A stretch of DNA of 64,000 nucleotides, from contig NZ_JAIPUS010000005.1 of assembly GCF_020055675.1 (NCBI RefSeq), positions 86,104-150,103 on the forward strand, read 5' to 3'. The notes below the pieces were generated by a model. The model saw nothing but the letters and a program-made list of their open reading frames with translations. It did not search any database and was not told the origin of the DNA. The position numbers and the translations under genes were made by a program. Shown here piece by piece: positions 27,501 through 36,677 of this stretch (position 1 is the stretch's first letter; every line of letters begins with the position of its first letter). This stretch comes from Marivita sp. Its GTDB lineage: Bacteria > Pseudomonadota > Alphaproteobacteria > Rhodobacterales > Rhodobacteraceae.

Positions 27501-29786
27501 ATGAGCAAAATGCCGACCAAGGCCGACATCCTCGACTGGATCGCCGCCAACCCGACACTTACCGCGAAACGCGACATTGCCAAGGCATTTGGTATCAAGG
27601 GCGCCGCGCGGATCGACCTGAAGCGCCTGTTGAAGGAGCTTGAGGCCGAGGGCCATCTCGAAAAGCGCAAAAAGACCTATCGTGACCCGGACCGCCTGCC
27701 CCCGGTCAGCGTGCTTCAGGTGCAAGAGCCGACGCCGGATGGCGATCTCTTTGCGCGCGCGCTGGAGTGGCATGGCGAAGGGGTCGAACCGATCATCCTG
27801 GTGATCCCGCGAGCCAGCGATCCAGCGCTGGGTGAAGGGGATCGTATCCTCGCCCGTCTGCAAGTCGTGCATGAAGAGGACCACAATTACGAAGCGCGCC
27901 TCATTCGCCGTATCGGGTCCAACCCGCGCAAGGTGGTCGGTGTCTTCGCCAAGGGCTCTGAAGGCGGCCGGATCAAGCCCATAGACAAGGGCTCGGACAA
28001 GGAATGGGACGTGGCCGCCGATGCCACCGGTGGCGCCAGGGACGGCGAGTTGGTCGAGGCAGAACAGACCGGGCCGAAAGGCCGAATAGGCCTGCCCCGC
28101 GCACGCATCATCGAACGGCTGGGCGATCCCTCTGCGCCGCGTGCGGTGTCGCTGATCGCGATCCATCAGCATGGCATCCCCGACGAGCTCCCCGACGACG
28201 TGATCGCCGAGGCGGACGCGATGAACCCCGCCGATCTCAAGGGTCGCGAAGATCTGCGCGAGATGCCCCTGATCACCATCGACCCGTCCGATGCGCGCGA
28301 CCATGACGACGCTTGCTATGCGCATCCCGACGACGACCCGAAGAACACGGGCGGGCACGTGATCTGGGTCGCCATCGCGGACGTGGCGCATTACGTGACC
28401 CCGGGATCGGCGCTCGACCGGGAGGCGCGCAAGCGTGGAAACTCCAGCTATTTTCCCGACCGCGTCGTGCCGATGCTGCCGGATCGTCTGTCGGGCGATC
28501 TGTGCTCTTTGCACGAAGGGGTGCCGCGGGCCTGTCTTGCGGTGCGCATGGTCATCGACGCAAAGGGCCAGATGATCGGACATCGTTTCCTGCGCGGGCT
28601 CATGCGGTCCCGGGCCTCGCTCAGCTATCAAGAGGTTCAGGCGGGCATGGACGGCGACCCGAACGACCGGGTTGCACCGCTGATGGACGACGTCATCCGC
28701 CCCCTCTACGCCGCCTACGAGGCGCTGGTCGCGGCACGCAAACGCCGCCAGCCGCTCAACCTCGATCTGCCGGAACGCAAGATCGTGCTGGCCGAGGACG
28801 GCACGGTCGCCTCGGTCAATTTCAGCGAACGTCTGGACGCACACAAACTGATCGAAGAATTCATGGTACTGGCCAATGTCGCCGCCGCCGAAGCCCTGAT
28901 CGCCAAGAAAACGCCGCTTCTGTTCCGCGTTCACGAAGAACCGCCACCCGAAAAAATGGAATCGCTCCGCGAAACTGCCGACGCGGCCGGGTTCACGCTG
29001 GCCAAGGGTCAGGTGCTCAAGACCGCGCATCTGAACCAGCTTCTGGATGCCGCGGCCGGATCGGATGAGGCGGAACTGATCAATCTGGCAACGCTGCGGT
29101 CGATGACACAGGCCTATTACAACCCCGAGAATTTCGGGCATTTCGGCCTTGCCCTGACGAGCTATGCGCATTTCACATCGCCGATCCGGCGGTATTCGGA
29201 TCTGATCGTGCACCGCGCGCTGATCACCGCGCATGGCTGGGGCAAGGACGGCCTTTCACTCGAGGAAATCGAGCGGCTGGACGCCACCGCTCAGCACATC
29301 AGCGATACCGAACGCCGATCGATGATGGCTGAGCGCGATACAACAGACCGGTATCTCGCCGCTTTCCTGTCGGATCGCATCGGGGCCGAATTCGGCGGCC
29401 GTATCAGCGGTATTGCCCGGTTCGGCGTGTTCGTGAAACTGGATGAAACAGGCGCGGACGGTCTGATCCCGATCCGCACGCTGGGCGATGAGTATTTCCA
29501 TTTCGATTCCGACGCGGCGACGCTGATGGGCGCGGATACAGGGACGCTGATAACGCTGGGCCAGCGCGTTACGGTCAAGCTGCTCGATGCTGCGCCGGTC
29601 ACGGGCGGTATCGGGCTGGAGCTTTTGACACTGGACGATGCAGAACTGCCCGGTGGTTCGGGCAAGGGACGCATGGGGCGCGGGTCGCGCCACAAAGGCA
29701 AGGGCGGGCCGAAACGCAACGTGGCCAAGGCCAAGAAGAAAGAGGCCAAAACCAAGCGAAAGGTCACGCGGCGTCGAAACGGCTGA
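27501..29786 (+). CDS. rnr: Ribonuclease R
   Basis: A 761-residue 3'-5' exoribonuclease that degrades structured RNA. An N-terminal winged-helix region (ADILDWIAANPTLTAKRDIAK) is followed by cold-shock-type domains, the RNB catalytic domain with DPSDARDHDDACYA near residue 262, the SPIRRYSDLIVHRAL motif, an S1 domain (GRISGIARFGVFVKLDETGA) and a very basic tail (KGKGGPKRNVAKAKKKEAKT). All parts expected of RNase R are present. It probably starts at ATG 27501; MPT three codons in is an alternative. Confidence 0.96.
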   Translation: MSKMPTKADILDWIAANPTLTAKRDIAKAFGIKGAARIDLKRLLKELEAEGHLEKRKKTYRDPDRLPPVSVLQVQEPTPDGDLFARALEWHGEGVEPIILVIPRASDPALGEGDRILARLQVVHEEDHNYEARLIRRIGSNPRKVVGVFAKGSEGGRIKPIDKGSDKEWDVAADATGGARDGELVEAEQTGPKGRIGLPRARIIERLGDPSAPRAVSLIAIHQHGIPDELPDDVIAEADAMNPADLKGREDLREMPLITIDPSDARDHDDACYAHPDDDPKNTGGHVIWVAIADVAHYVTPGSALDREARKRGNSSYFPDRVVPMLPDRLSGDLCSLHEGVPRACLAVRMVIDAKGQMIGHRFLRGLMRSRASLSYQEVQAGMDGDPNDRVAPLMDDVIRPLYAAYEALVAARKRRQPLNLDLPERKIVLAEDGTVASVNFSERLDAHKLIEEFMVLANVAAAEALIAKKTPLLFRVHEEPPPEKMESLRETADAAGFTLAKGQVLKTAHLNQLLDAAAGSDEAELINLATLRSMTQAYYNPENFGHFGLALTSYAHFTSPIRRYSDLIVHRALITAHGWGKDGLSLEEIERLDATAQHISDTERRSMMAERDTTDRYLAAFLSDRIGAEFGGRISGIARFGVFVKLDETGADGLIPIRTLGDEYFHFDSDAATLMGADTGTLITLGQRVTVKLLDAAPVTGGIGLELLTLDDAELPGGSGKGRMGRGSRHKGKGGPKRNVAKAKKKEAKTKRKVTRRRNG

Positions 29787-29967
29787 CCGTCGAACACGGC
29801 GCGGCATGCCAGCCTTCCGGACTGTTTCGAACCGGTCCTGTCTTGATCGTGTCAAGACGCCGGCGGGAGGCCGCTTGGTGTCATTTTGATTGCTTCGCAA
29901 ATGGAAACAATCAGGGTATCCTCTGTTCAAGTTCGGGCAACGAACAAGAGCATCGGGATACAGGATC

Positions 29968-31311
29968 ATGCGGTTTCACGGAACCTTCGCAGTCTTGGCA
30001 GTTATCGGCTCAACCGTCGCGGCGGGGCCGGTCGACGATTCGGTGCGCCCGGTCAGTCGATCTACGGTTGAAACCGAGGTCAGCAGAAGCGTCGTTTCGC
30101 TTGTCCCCGTCTCGGCACCGCGAAATTCGCTGCGCCCCTCGCTGCGGCCGGCCCTGTCTCCGGAAATCGGGGCACCTGTTCTCGATGCGGCGCAATCGGG
30201 TTTTTCCGAATGGGTCGTCGCCTTTCGGTCGCGCGCGCTGGCTCAAGGAATTTCCGGCGCGGTTTTCGACCGGGCGATGCGGGGGGCGACCTATGATCCG
30301 GATGTGATCCGGCGCGACAGGAACCAGTCCGAGTTTACCAAGACGATCTGGGACTACCTCGACAGCGCGGCATCGGAGGCCCGGGTCCGGAACGGCCGGC
30401 GCGCGCTTCGGACGAACGAGAGCCTGCTGGACCTGATCGAAGCATCCTACGGGGTCGACAGGGAGATCTTGGTCGCGATCTGGGGGCTTGAATCGGCCTA
30501 TGGCAGCTTTCGCGGGATGACACCGGTGATCCGGTCCTTGGCGACGCTCGCCTATGATGCCCGGCGACAGGAGTTCTTCGAGGCGCAGTTGATCGCGGCG
30601 CTGAAAATCCTGCAGGACGGGGATGTGGCCCTCGCGGATTTCACCGGCAGCTGGGCCGGGGCGATGGGGCACACGCAGTTCATTCCGACCTCCTACCAGA
30701 CGCTCGCGGTGGATTTCGACGGGGATGGCAAGCGGGACATCTGGTCCGACGATCCCGGCGACGCCCTGGCCTCGACCGCGCATTACATGTCGAAAAACGG
30801 CTGGGTCGAGGGTATGCCCTGGGGCGTCGAAGTGACAATCCCCGAGGGCTTCGACTATGCGCTTGCGAACCGCGAGGTCCGGAAATTGCCGTCGGAGTGG
30901 GCCGAGCTGGGCGTGGTGCGCCATGATGGCGCGACGGAGCCGGATCACGGGCCGGCGTCGGTTCTGCTGCCTGCCGGGGCCAGGGGCGCGGCGTTCCTGA
31001 TCTTCAAGAATTTCGACGTGATCGAGACCTATAACACAGCCGATGCCTATGTGATCGGGGTGGGGCATCTGAGCGACCGGATTTCCGGCGGCGGGCCGAT
31101 CCGGTCGGACTGGCCGCGCGGGGATCGGGCGCTGACCTTTGACGAGCGCAAGGAGATGCAGCGGCTGCTGCGCGAACGGGGCTTTGACCCGCGGAAAATC
31201 GACGGCAGGATCGGCCCCCTGACGATCAATGCGGTGCGGGCGTTCCAGGCGTCGATCGGGGATGTTCAGGATGGGTACGCGTCTTTGAACCTTCTCCGGA
31301 AGCTGCGCTGA
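29968..31311 (+). CDS. Lytic murein transglycosylase with peptidoglycan-binding domain
   Basis: A 447-residue exported protein. Start placed at ATG 29968, giving a signal peptide MRFHGTFAVLAVIGSTVAAG; the frame extends 26 codons further but without a signal. The MltB-type catalytic domain spans about residues 65-360, with IWGLESAYGSF (catalytic Glu) and GSWAGAMGHTQFIPTSYQT. The C-terminal 60 residues are a PG_binding_1 domain (LRERGFDPRKIDGRIGPLT). It cleaves glycan strands in the periplasm to form anhydromuropeptides. Confidence 0.92.
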   Translation: MRFHGTFAVLAVIGSTVAAGPVDDSVRPVSRSTVETEVSRSVVSLVPVSAPRNSLRPSLRPALSPEIGAPVLDAAQSGFSEWVVAFRSRALAQGISGAVFDRAMRGATYDPDVIRRDRNQSEFTKTIWDYLDSAASEARVRNGRRALRTNESLLDLIEASYGVDREILVAIWGLESAYGSFRGMTPVIRSLATLAYDARRQEFFEAQLIAALKILQDGDVALADFTGSWAGAMGHTQFIPTSYQTLAVDFDGDGKRDIWSDDPGDALASTAHYMSKNGWVEGMPWGVEVTIPEGFDYALANREVRKLPSEWAELGVVRHDGATEPDHGPASVLLPAGARGAAFLIFKNFDVIETYNTADAYVIGVGHLSDRISGGGPIRSDWPRGDRALTFDERKEMQRLLRERGFDPRKIDGRIGPLTINAVRAFQASIGDVQDGYASLNLLRKLR

Positions 31312-31317
31312 GGGTGC

Positions 31318-31337
31318 GCGTCCCATGGATGGGACGC
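31318..31337. terminator. Hairpin downstream of the transglycosylase
   Basis: GCGTCCCA (31318-31325) pairs with TGGGACGC (31330-31337) around a four-base loop, six bases after the stop. No T-run follows directly, so termination strength is uncertain. Confidence 0.5.
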
Positions 31338-31501
31338 ATCGGGGCCTCATGATTTCAATAGGTTACAGAGACGTATTTACTTTCTGTTAAGATATTCGGG
31401 GGGGTCAGGCCGGGCCGGCCCCCGAGGCCAATCCGGCGTTTGCACCCAAGGGCGCGGCGGATTACACCACCGTATCGCACCGCCTGCGCGAGGAGCCGGC
31501 C

Positions 31502-32284
31502 TTGATCCTGACCATCGACGTGCATCTTGAGTACCAATTGTCCGAGGCCACCGATCTGCTGGTGCAGATCGAGGCGGCGGACCTGCCCGATCAATCGCTG
31601 CTCGACGCGCATATCGGGTTTTCGGATATAACCGGGTTCGCCCGTGTCCTGGCCGAAGAAGGCCTGGGAGACCGGCTCTGGATGCGGGCCGACGGGCTGT
31701 TTCGCTGCGACTACACTTCGAAGATTTCCGTCAACCGCCCGGTGCCGGATCTGGAGACCCTGAAAGCGGTGCCGCTGCGGCTCTTGCCCGGTGACGTTGT
31801 GCGCTACCTGATGCCGTCGCGTTACTGCCCGTCAGACGAGTTCCAGACCTTTGTCGCGGCGGAGTTCGGCCACCTGCAAGGCGGCCCGCAGATCGTGGCG
31901 ATGCGGGACTGGATCATGTCCGCGTTCAGCTATGTGCCCGGCGTGAGCAACGCACAAACCACCGCGCTGGACAGTTTCGTCCAGCGGCAGGGCGTCTGTC
32001 GGGACTATGCGCATGTGATGGTCACGCTGGCGCGGGCGGCCAGCATTCCGGCGCGCTTTGCAAGTTGCTATGCCCCCGGCGTGTCGCCACCGGACTTCCA
32101 CGCGGTGGCAGAGGTATACCTGGACGGCGCCTGGCATCTTGTCGATTCCACGGGCATGGCCCCGGCGGACACGATCGCGCGGATCGGTGTCGGTGCGGAT
32201 GCCGCCAATGTCGCGTTTCTGAGCATCTTTGGCCAAGCCATGCTGGTGTCGCAAGGCGTATCGATCGGGGTGCAGGACGTGTGA
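31502..32284 (+). CDS. Transglutaminase-like cysteine protease family protein
   Basis: A 260-residue protein from TTG 31502, chosen because GAGGAG lies six bases upstream and the resulting N-terminus (MILTIDVHLEYQL) matches the beta-strand with which this family begins; no in-frame ATG lies upstream. The transglutaminase core has the catalytic Cys in QRQGVCRDYAHVMV, His in DFHAVAEVYL and Asp in WHLVDSTG. No signal peptide. The physiological substrate is unknown. Confidence 0.88.
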   Translation: MILTIDVHLEYQLSEATDLLVQIEAADLPDQSLLDAHIGFSDITGFARVLAEEGLGDRLWMRADGLFRCDYTSKISVNRPVPDLETLKAVPLRLLPGDVVRYLMPSRYCPSDEFQTFVAAEFGHLQGGPQIVAMRDWIMSAFSYVPGVSNAQTTALDSFVQRQGVCRDYAHVMVTLARAASIPARFASCYAPGVSPPDFHAVAEVYLDGAWHLVDSTGMAPADTIARIGVGADAANVAFLSIFGQAMLVSQGVSIGVQDV

Positions 32285-32316
32285 CCCGGCCGGGCGTCGC
32301 AGATCGCCGGTTCGTC

Positions 32317-32340
32317 GCGCGCCGGAGACCCGGGGCGCGC
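32317..32340. terminator. GC-rich hairpin between convergent genes
   Basis: GCGCGCC at 32317-32323 pairs with GGCGCGC at 32334-32340 around a ten-base loop, in the 70-base gap between the transglutaminase stop and the response-regulator stop. There is no T-tract. Confidence 0.35.
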
Positions 32341-32354
32341 GCGCAGCGCAAAGG

Positions 32355-33068
32355 TCATATCGCTGCCACGTCTTCGATCCGGGCATTGACCAGTTGCGCC
32401 AGGCGGGTGATCCGGCCTTCGACGGGGCCGCCGTCGGACCATGCGATGGAAAGGTCCATTGCGGCGGTTTCCAGCGTTTCGTCTTCGGCCGAGCGGGCAA
32501 CGCCACGCAGGAACAGCGTGACGTAGTCGATGGTCGCACAGTCCATCGGGCGGCGCAGGATTTCAGCCATATGCGCCATGTCTTCGCGAAACGCGACCGG
32601 GTCCGGGCAGATCGGTTCTGACCGCATCATGCGCAGGCCAAAGGGTTGCCGGTCTTTCGGCAGATGCTGGAGCACCGAGGTCTGGAACACGCCGAGATTG
32701 GCGATGGGTTTGGCCATGAACCCGTCGGCGCCCGCAGCATAAGCCAGGTCTTCGCAAAAGCTGTCGCCGCTGATGCCAAGGAGCACCGACACCCGCGGCA
32801 GGGCATTCGACAGCTCGGAAATCAGCTCCGCACCGCTGCCATCGGGCAGGCCCATATCGACGATCACCACCGAGGGGCGGTAGACCTGAAGGTGGCGGCG
32901 GGCCGATTTCAGGCAATCCGCACGCCTGAGCCGTGCGCCGCTGTGCAGGCACATGAGCCTGAGCGCATCGCAGGCATAGAGACTGTCCTCCACCGCGAGG
33001 ATTGTCAGGCCCAGCAGCGGCCGGGTTACGGTTGGTCGGTGAATGGTATCGAAAGCCTGATCGTCCAT
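32355..33068 (-). CDS. Response regulator receiver protein with unknown output region
   Basis: A 237-residue protein from ATG 33068, preceded by GGAGG. Residues 20-145 form a receiver domain with acidic residues in ILAVEDSLYACDAL, the phosphoacceptor Asp in VVIVDMGLPDG and the Lys in GFMAKPIA. The last 90 residues are helical (FREDMAHMAEILRRPMDC and onwards), without a DNA-binding motif, so it may work by protein contact. No histidine kinase gene is adjacent. It is divergent from the epimerase gene. Confidence 0.87.
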   Translation of the reverse strand: MDDQAFDTIHRPTVTRPLLGLTILAVEDSLYACDALRLMCLHSGARLRRADCLKSARRHLQVYRPSVVIVDMGLPDGSGAELISELSNALPRVSVLLGISGDSFCEDLAYAAGADGFMAKPIANLGVFQTSVLQHLPKDRQPFGLRMMRSEPICPDPVAFREDMAHMAEILRRPMDCATIDYVTLFLRGVARSAEDETLETAAMDLSIAWSDGGPVEGRITRLAQLVNARIEDVAAI

Positions 33069-33198
33069 CGGGGTGCCCTCCTTGAGTCGCTTCACTTTGG
33101 CGCGGCCTTGGCTAACAGGGCGTTAATGCAGCCAAGGCTCTTGTCTGGTTTCGCTTGCCGGGGGATAAGCACGGCATGCAACCGTTGGAGACTGCCAG

Positions 33199-33603
33199 AT
33201 GATCGGACGATTGAACCATGTCGCCATTGCGGTGCCGGACCTTGAGGCGGCATCAGAGCAATACCGGACTGCGCTGGGCGCAAATGTCGGGGCCCCGCAG
33301 GACGAGCCGGACCATGGTGTGACGGTGGTGTTCATCGAATTACCCAACACCAAGATCGAATTGCTGTACCCGCTGGGGGACAACAGCCCGATTGCCGCGT
33401 TCCTCGAAAAGAACCCGTCGGGCGGGATTCATCATGTCTGCTACGAGGTGGAGGATATCACCGCCGCGCGGGACCAGCTGACGCAAAGCGGCGCGCGGGT
33501 GCTGGGCGACGGCACGCCGAAGATCGGGGCGCATGGCAAGCCGGTGCTGTTCCTGCACCCCAAGGATTTCAACGGATGCCTTGTTGAACTGGAACAAGTC
33601 TGA
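33199..33603 (+). CDS. mce: Methylmalonyl-CoA epimerase
   Basis: A 134-residue glyoxalase-fold enzyme that interconverts (R)- and (S)-methylmalonyl-CoA in propionyl-CoA assimilation. The family features are RLNHVAIAVPDLEAASEQYR at the start, VVFIELPNTKIELLYPLG with a metal-binding Glu, SGGIHHVCYEV with a metal His, and GCLVELEQ at the end. The length is standard. It is followed by the DUF1467 gene after 35 bases; that pairing is usual in Rhodobacteraceae. Confidence 0.95.
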   Translation: MIGRLNHVAIAVPDLEAASEQYRTALGANVGAPQDEPDHGVTVVFIELPNTKIELLYPLGDNSPIAAFLEKNPSGGIHHVCYEVEDITAARDQLTQSGARVLGDGTPKIGAHGKPVLFLHPKDFNGCLVELEQV

Positions 33604-33638
33604 CCGCGCCCCATTTAGGGGAGTAAAGGAGACATCCC

Positions 33639-33935
33639 ATGTCCATCACGTCTGCCATCGTTCTGTTCGCCGTGATCTGGTTCATGGTGTTCCTGATTGC
33701 CATCCCGATCCGATTGAAGACGCAAGGGGATATGGGCGAGGTGGTGCCCGGCACGCATGCCGGATCACCGGAGGTTCACAACCTCAAGAAAAAAGCCTGG
33801 ATCACCACGTTTGTCAGCATCGGACTGTGGATCGTGATTGCCGGGATCATCCTGTCGGGGTGGATCAGCGTGCGGGACCTGGACCTGTTTGGCCGGATGG
33901 GTCCCGCGCCCGGATTTGGTGATACAGGTGAGTGA
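33639..33935 (+). CDS. DUF1467 family membrane protein
   Basis: A 98-residue protein with two transmembrane helices (about residues 5-25 and 54-75) joined by a conserved loop, IRLKTQGDMGEVVPGTHAGS. The function is unknown. It is likely co-transcribed with mce. Its last 71 bases overlap the 3' end of the convergent EI24 gene, so the same DNA encodes two protein tails. Confidence 0.88.
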   Translation: MSITSAIVLFAVIWFMVFLIAIPIRLKTQGDMGEVVPGTHAGSPEVHNLKKKAWITTFVSIGLWIVIAGIILSGWISVRDLDLFGRMGPAPGFGDTGE

Positions 33936-34590
33936 AGCTCGCTGCACCGAGGATCGGGATCACGAGGTTCACCAGCGGCAGTGACAGCGGCAGGGCCATC
34001 AGGATGCCCATCAGCCAGATCTTGCCCCGGTGGCGTTTGCGCAGTGTCCTGGCCCCGGCGCGGCCCTCACGGCGCATCGCGGCAAGAGTGAAATATTCCC
34101 GACCGAGCAGAAACCCGTTGAGCCCCCAGAATATGAAGGGGGCGAAGGGCGCAAAGACGATATAGAGCACGAGCGCCAGGAGATTCGCGACGATCATGAC
34201 GCCGAGGAAGCTCAGCGTATCGACGATGGCATCGCCCCAGGGCACATGCTCTGCGCTGGGCAGATGCGGATAGTGCCGGTCCTCGACCGCGTCGGCCACG
34301 GTGTCCAGGAACACCGATGTCATGGCCGAGGAGACCGGCACCATGAGAAAGACCGACAGGATCAGCATCGCCACGAAGGCCGACCAGCTCAGCACATCAT
34401 CGAGCCAGCTGACGGGGCCGATCCATGGCAGCGTGACCTCGGACCCGAGGAAAAGCCCCAAGCTCCACATCACCCCGAGGGACAGGGCGAAAAGCAGGCC
34501 GAGCGCCAGGCCGATCCCGAGCAACAGCACCTTGCGGAAGCGGTGATCCCCCAACTGGCCCAGGGTGAGCGCCAGGCTGCGAAAGATCAT
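33865..34590 (-). CDS. EI24 domain (CysZ-like) membrane protein
   Basis: A 241-residue protein with about five hydrophobic segments and the EI24 pattern (SWLDDVLSWSAFVAMLILSV and FAPFIFWGLNGFLLGREYF). CysZ relatives mediate sulfate entry, but most alphaproteobacterial members are untested. It starts at ATG 34590, overlapping the nitroreductase stop (ATGA), and its last 71 bases run antisense through the DUF1467 gene. Confidence 0.87.
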   Translation of the reverse strand: MIFRSLALTLGQLGDHRFRKVLLLGIGLALGLLFALSLGVMWSLGLFLGSEVTLPWIGPVSWLDDVLSWSAFVAMLILSVFLMVPVSSAMTSVFLDTVADAVEDRHYPHLPSAEHVPWGDAIVDTLSFLGVMIVANLLALVLYIVFAPFAPFIFWGLNGFLLGREYFTLAAMRREGRAGARTLRKRHRGKIWLMGILMALPLSLPLVNLVIPILGAASFTHLYHQIRARDPSGQTGPGPAR

Positions 34591-35165
34591 GTGGTTCGCC
34601 AGGTGGTGATGGCGTCGATCTCGGGACGGGGGCGGTCCGGCGGAGTGGCGGAGGCGGTCCCGATATGGATGAAGCCCGCGACCCTTTCGTTTTCGGCAAG
34701 CCCCAGCGCGGATTCGCAGAAGGCGGGATCATGCGCCGGCCAGCCGCTGAGCCAGTTGGCGCCCCAGCCTGCGGCAAGCGCGGCGTTCAGAAGCGCAAGA
34801 CAGACGGCCCCGGCCGAGTAGCTTTGTTCGATGGCGGGGATCTTGTCGGAGGGTTTCTGGACCTCGATCACCGCGACGCAGAGCGGGCTGTCCTCGAAGT
34901 GTTGCCGGGCCTTGGCGATGTCCTCGGGCGGGCGGCCTGTCGCCGCCCCGTGTCGGCCGATCGCCTCTGCAAGGCGTGTCAGGCCGGCCCCTTGCAAAAC
35001 GACAAACCGCCAGGGTTCGAGTTTTCCATGATCGGGGCTGCGGGCCGCGGCCGTCAGGAGCGGCATCAATTCCGCGCGATCCGGGGCGGGGGCCTGCAAA
35101 AGCTTGGCCGGGCGCGACCGCCGCGTGAGGAGAAAATCGAGAACGGCTGTGTTCGCATCGGGCAT
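34587..35165 (-). CDS. Nitroreductase family protein
   Basis: A 192-residue FMN flavoprotein of the YdjA type. RRSRPAKLLQAPAPDRAEL provides the FMN-binding arginines, SPDHGKLEPWRFVVLQG is the usual second motif, and GWGANWLSGWPAHDP the third. It lacks the C-terminal extension of larger nitroreductases. The physiological electron acceptor is unknown. First gene of a two-gene operon with the EI24 protein. Confidence 0.92.
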   Translation of the reverse strand: MPDANTAVLDFLLTRRSRPAKLLQAPAPDRAELMPLLTAAARSPDHGKLEPWRFVVLQGAGLTRLAEAIGRHGAATGRPPEDIAKARQHFEDSPLCVAVIEVQKPSDKIPAIEQSYSAGAVCLALLNAALAAGWGANWLSGWPAHDPAFCESALGLAENERVAGFIHIGTASATPPDRPRPEIDAITTWRTT

Positions 35166-35246
35166 TGCGGTTCCTTCGTCAGTTATCGGCTGCGCATCAG
35201 GCGGCCGGAGCTTTGGCGGCGGTTGCCGCTGTGGTAGGACGAAACC

Positions 35247-35501
35247 ATGTCGAAGAACAGTCTTGCCAGCCTTGCCGTACCGGGCATCAGTCTGACCCTG
35301 CGGGTCGCTCCGAATGCGCGTGCCGACAAGGTGGTGTCACAGGACGGGGTGATCAAGATCAGCGTCACCGCCCCACCCGCGGATGGCAAGGCGAACGCCG
35401 CCGCGATAAAGCTTCTTGCAAAGGCACTGGGCGTTGCCAAAACACGGTTGACGCTGGTGCAGGGGCACGGCGCGCGGACCAAACGGGTGCGGCTGGATTA
35501 A
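35247..35501 (+). CDS. DUF167 family protein
   Basis: An 84-residue protein of the YggU type. LRVAPNARADKVV and APPADGKANAAAIKLLAKAL followed by VQGHGARTKRVRL give the full family pattern. The function is unknown in all members. Its last four bases overlap the stop of the convergent 79-residue gene. Confidence 0.93.
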   Translation: MSKNSLASLAVPGISLTLRVAPNARADKVVSQDGVIKISVTAPPADGKANAAAIKLLAKALGVAKTRLTLVQGHGARTKRVRLD

Positions 35502-35737
35502 TCCGCTTTTTCCCGGCGCGAATAGACCCCTTCGGGCAAGGAAATCGCGGCAGCCAAATCGCGCATCTGGGACAGCGAAAGCGTGATCCTGTGCACCTTG
35601 TCGGTGCGGGCATCGTATTGTTCGATCGTGATACATTCCTCGAACCCGTTCACGATCACGTCTTCCTGCAACGGCGCCGATCCTTCGTCCACGAGGGTGA
35701 CCACGGTCGAGTCGAATTCGTGTTCAATGCTAAACAT
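35498..35737 (-). CDS. Small conserved protein of unknown function
   Basis: A 79-residue acidic protein starting MFSIEHEFDSTVVTL (ATG 35737); the longer frame adds 21 residues that overlap the upstream region of the peptidase gene. It reads as a single small beta-rich fold with HRITLSLSQMRDLAAAI at the C-terminal side. The ribosome site is weak. It looks like a conserved Rhodobacteraceae hypothetical with no known function. Confidence 0.75.
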   Translation of the reverse strand: MFSIEHEFDSTVVTLVDEGSAPLQEDVIVNGFEECITIEQYDARTDKVHRITLSLSQMRDLAAAISLPEGVYSRREKAD

Positions 35738-35859
35738 GTCACCAGCGTAGCCTGCCCGGTCGGCAAAAGCCAAGCGGCGCATGCAGGATTTTGAGGTCAC
35801 GTATTCGGCACTGGCAGGTTTGGTCCGGGCACCCTAGTTTGCATGTCGAGGAACAAGGA

Positions 35860-36597
35860 ATGTCCAAGATGCGCTGGTTCATCGTTCTGGCCTGTGTCGC
35901 CCTGTCGGCCTGCGAGGTGGTGCCCGTCGCCCCGCAGCCCGGACCGGCGCCGTCGCGCCCCGAGGCACGTCAGCCGCAGATGTCCGATCAGGAGGCGCGG
36001 AGCCGCGCCGGGATCGCGGCGCGGCAGTTCGTGGATGTTGTCCAGACCGTCGAGCCGGTGGCCGAACGCGAATGCCGCCAGCGTGCCCCGGGGGCGAATT
36101 GCGATTTCCGGATCGTCGTGGACGACCGTCCGGGTCAATTGCCGAACGCGTTCCAAACGGTCGACCGCTCTGGCCAGCCCATCCTTGCCTTCAACCTCGC
36201 GCTTATCGTGTCGGTGGACAACGCGGATGAGCTGGCCTTCGTCGTCGGCCATGAGGCGGCGCATCACGTGCTCGGGCATCTTGGCCAGACCCAGCAGAAC
36301 GCGGCGGTGGGCGCGGTGATCCTGTCGGGCCTGGTGGCGCTGGGGGGTGGCGATTCGACGACGGTTCGATCGGCGGAAGAGATCGGAGCCTCGCTCGGCG
36401 CGCGCACCTATTCGAAGGACTTCGAATTGCAGGCGGACCGGCTGGGCACGATCATCACCGCGCGGGCCGGGTACAATCCGGTACGGGGGGCGCAGTTCTT
36501 CAACCGCATCCCCGATCCCGGCAACCGTTTCCTTGGCACCCACCCGCCCAATACGTCGCGGATGGAAATCGTGCGCCGCACGGCGGCAGGCCTCTGA
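35860..36597 (+). CDS. M48 family metallopeptidase, lipoprotein
   Basis: A 245-residue protein from ATG 35860 (AAGGA upstream). The signal peptide has the lipobox LSAC with Cys18, so the mature protein is lipid-anchored. After a Pro-rich linker the zinc motif HEAAHHVLGH is near residue 131, and the third ligand lies in FELQADRLGT near residue 190. It resembles BepA/LoiP-like proteases of envelope quality control; the substrate is unknown. The last part, GTHPPNTSRMEIVRR, is typical of the family. Confidence 0.92.
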   Translation: MSKMRWFIVLACVALSACEVVPVAPQPGPAPSRPEARQPQMSDQEARSRAGIAARQFVDVVQTVEPVAERECRQRAPGANCDFRIVVDDRPGQLPNAFQTVDRSGQPILAFNLALIVSVDNADELAFVVGHEAAHHVLGHLGQTQQNAAVGAVILSGLVALGGGDSTTVRSAEEIGASLGARTYSKDFELQADRLGTIITARAGYNPVRGAQFFNRIPDPGNRFLGTHPPNTSRMEIVRRTAAGL

Positions 36598-36677
36598 TCG
36601 CGGCGCTTTGACCTGCATCAATGTTGCGGCGGCGCGGCATCCGTAGCCTTGGCCCCAGATCAATGAGGAGCCATATC

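Noticed and set aside
27039..29234. 731-residue leftward reading frame
   Set aside because: It lies opposite dapE-GNAT-rnr and is rich in Arg/His/Gln. A by-product of high third-position GC in rnr.
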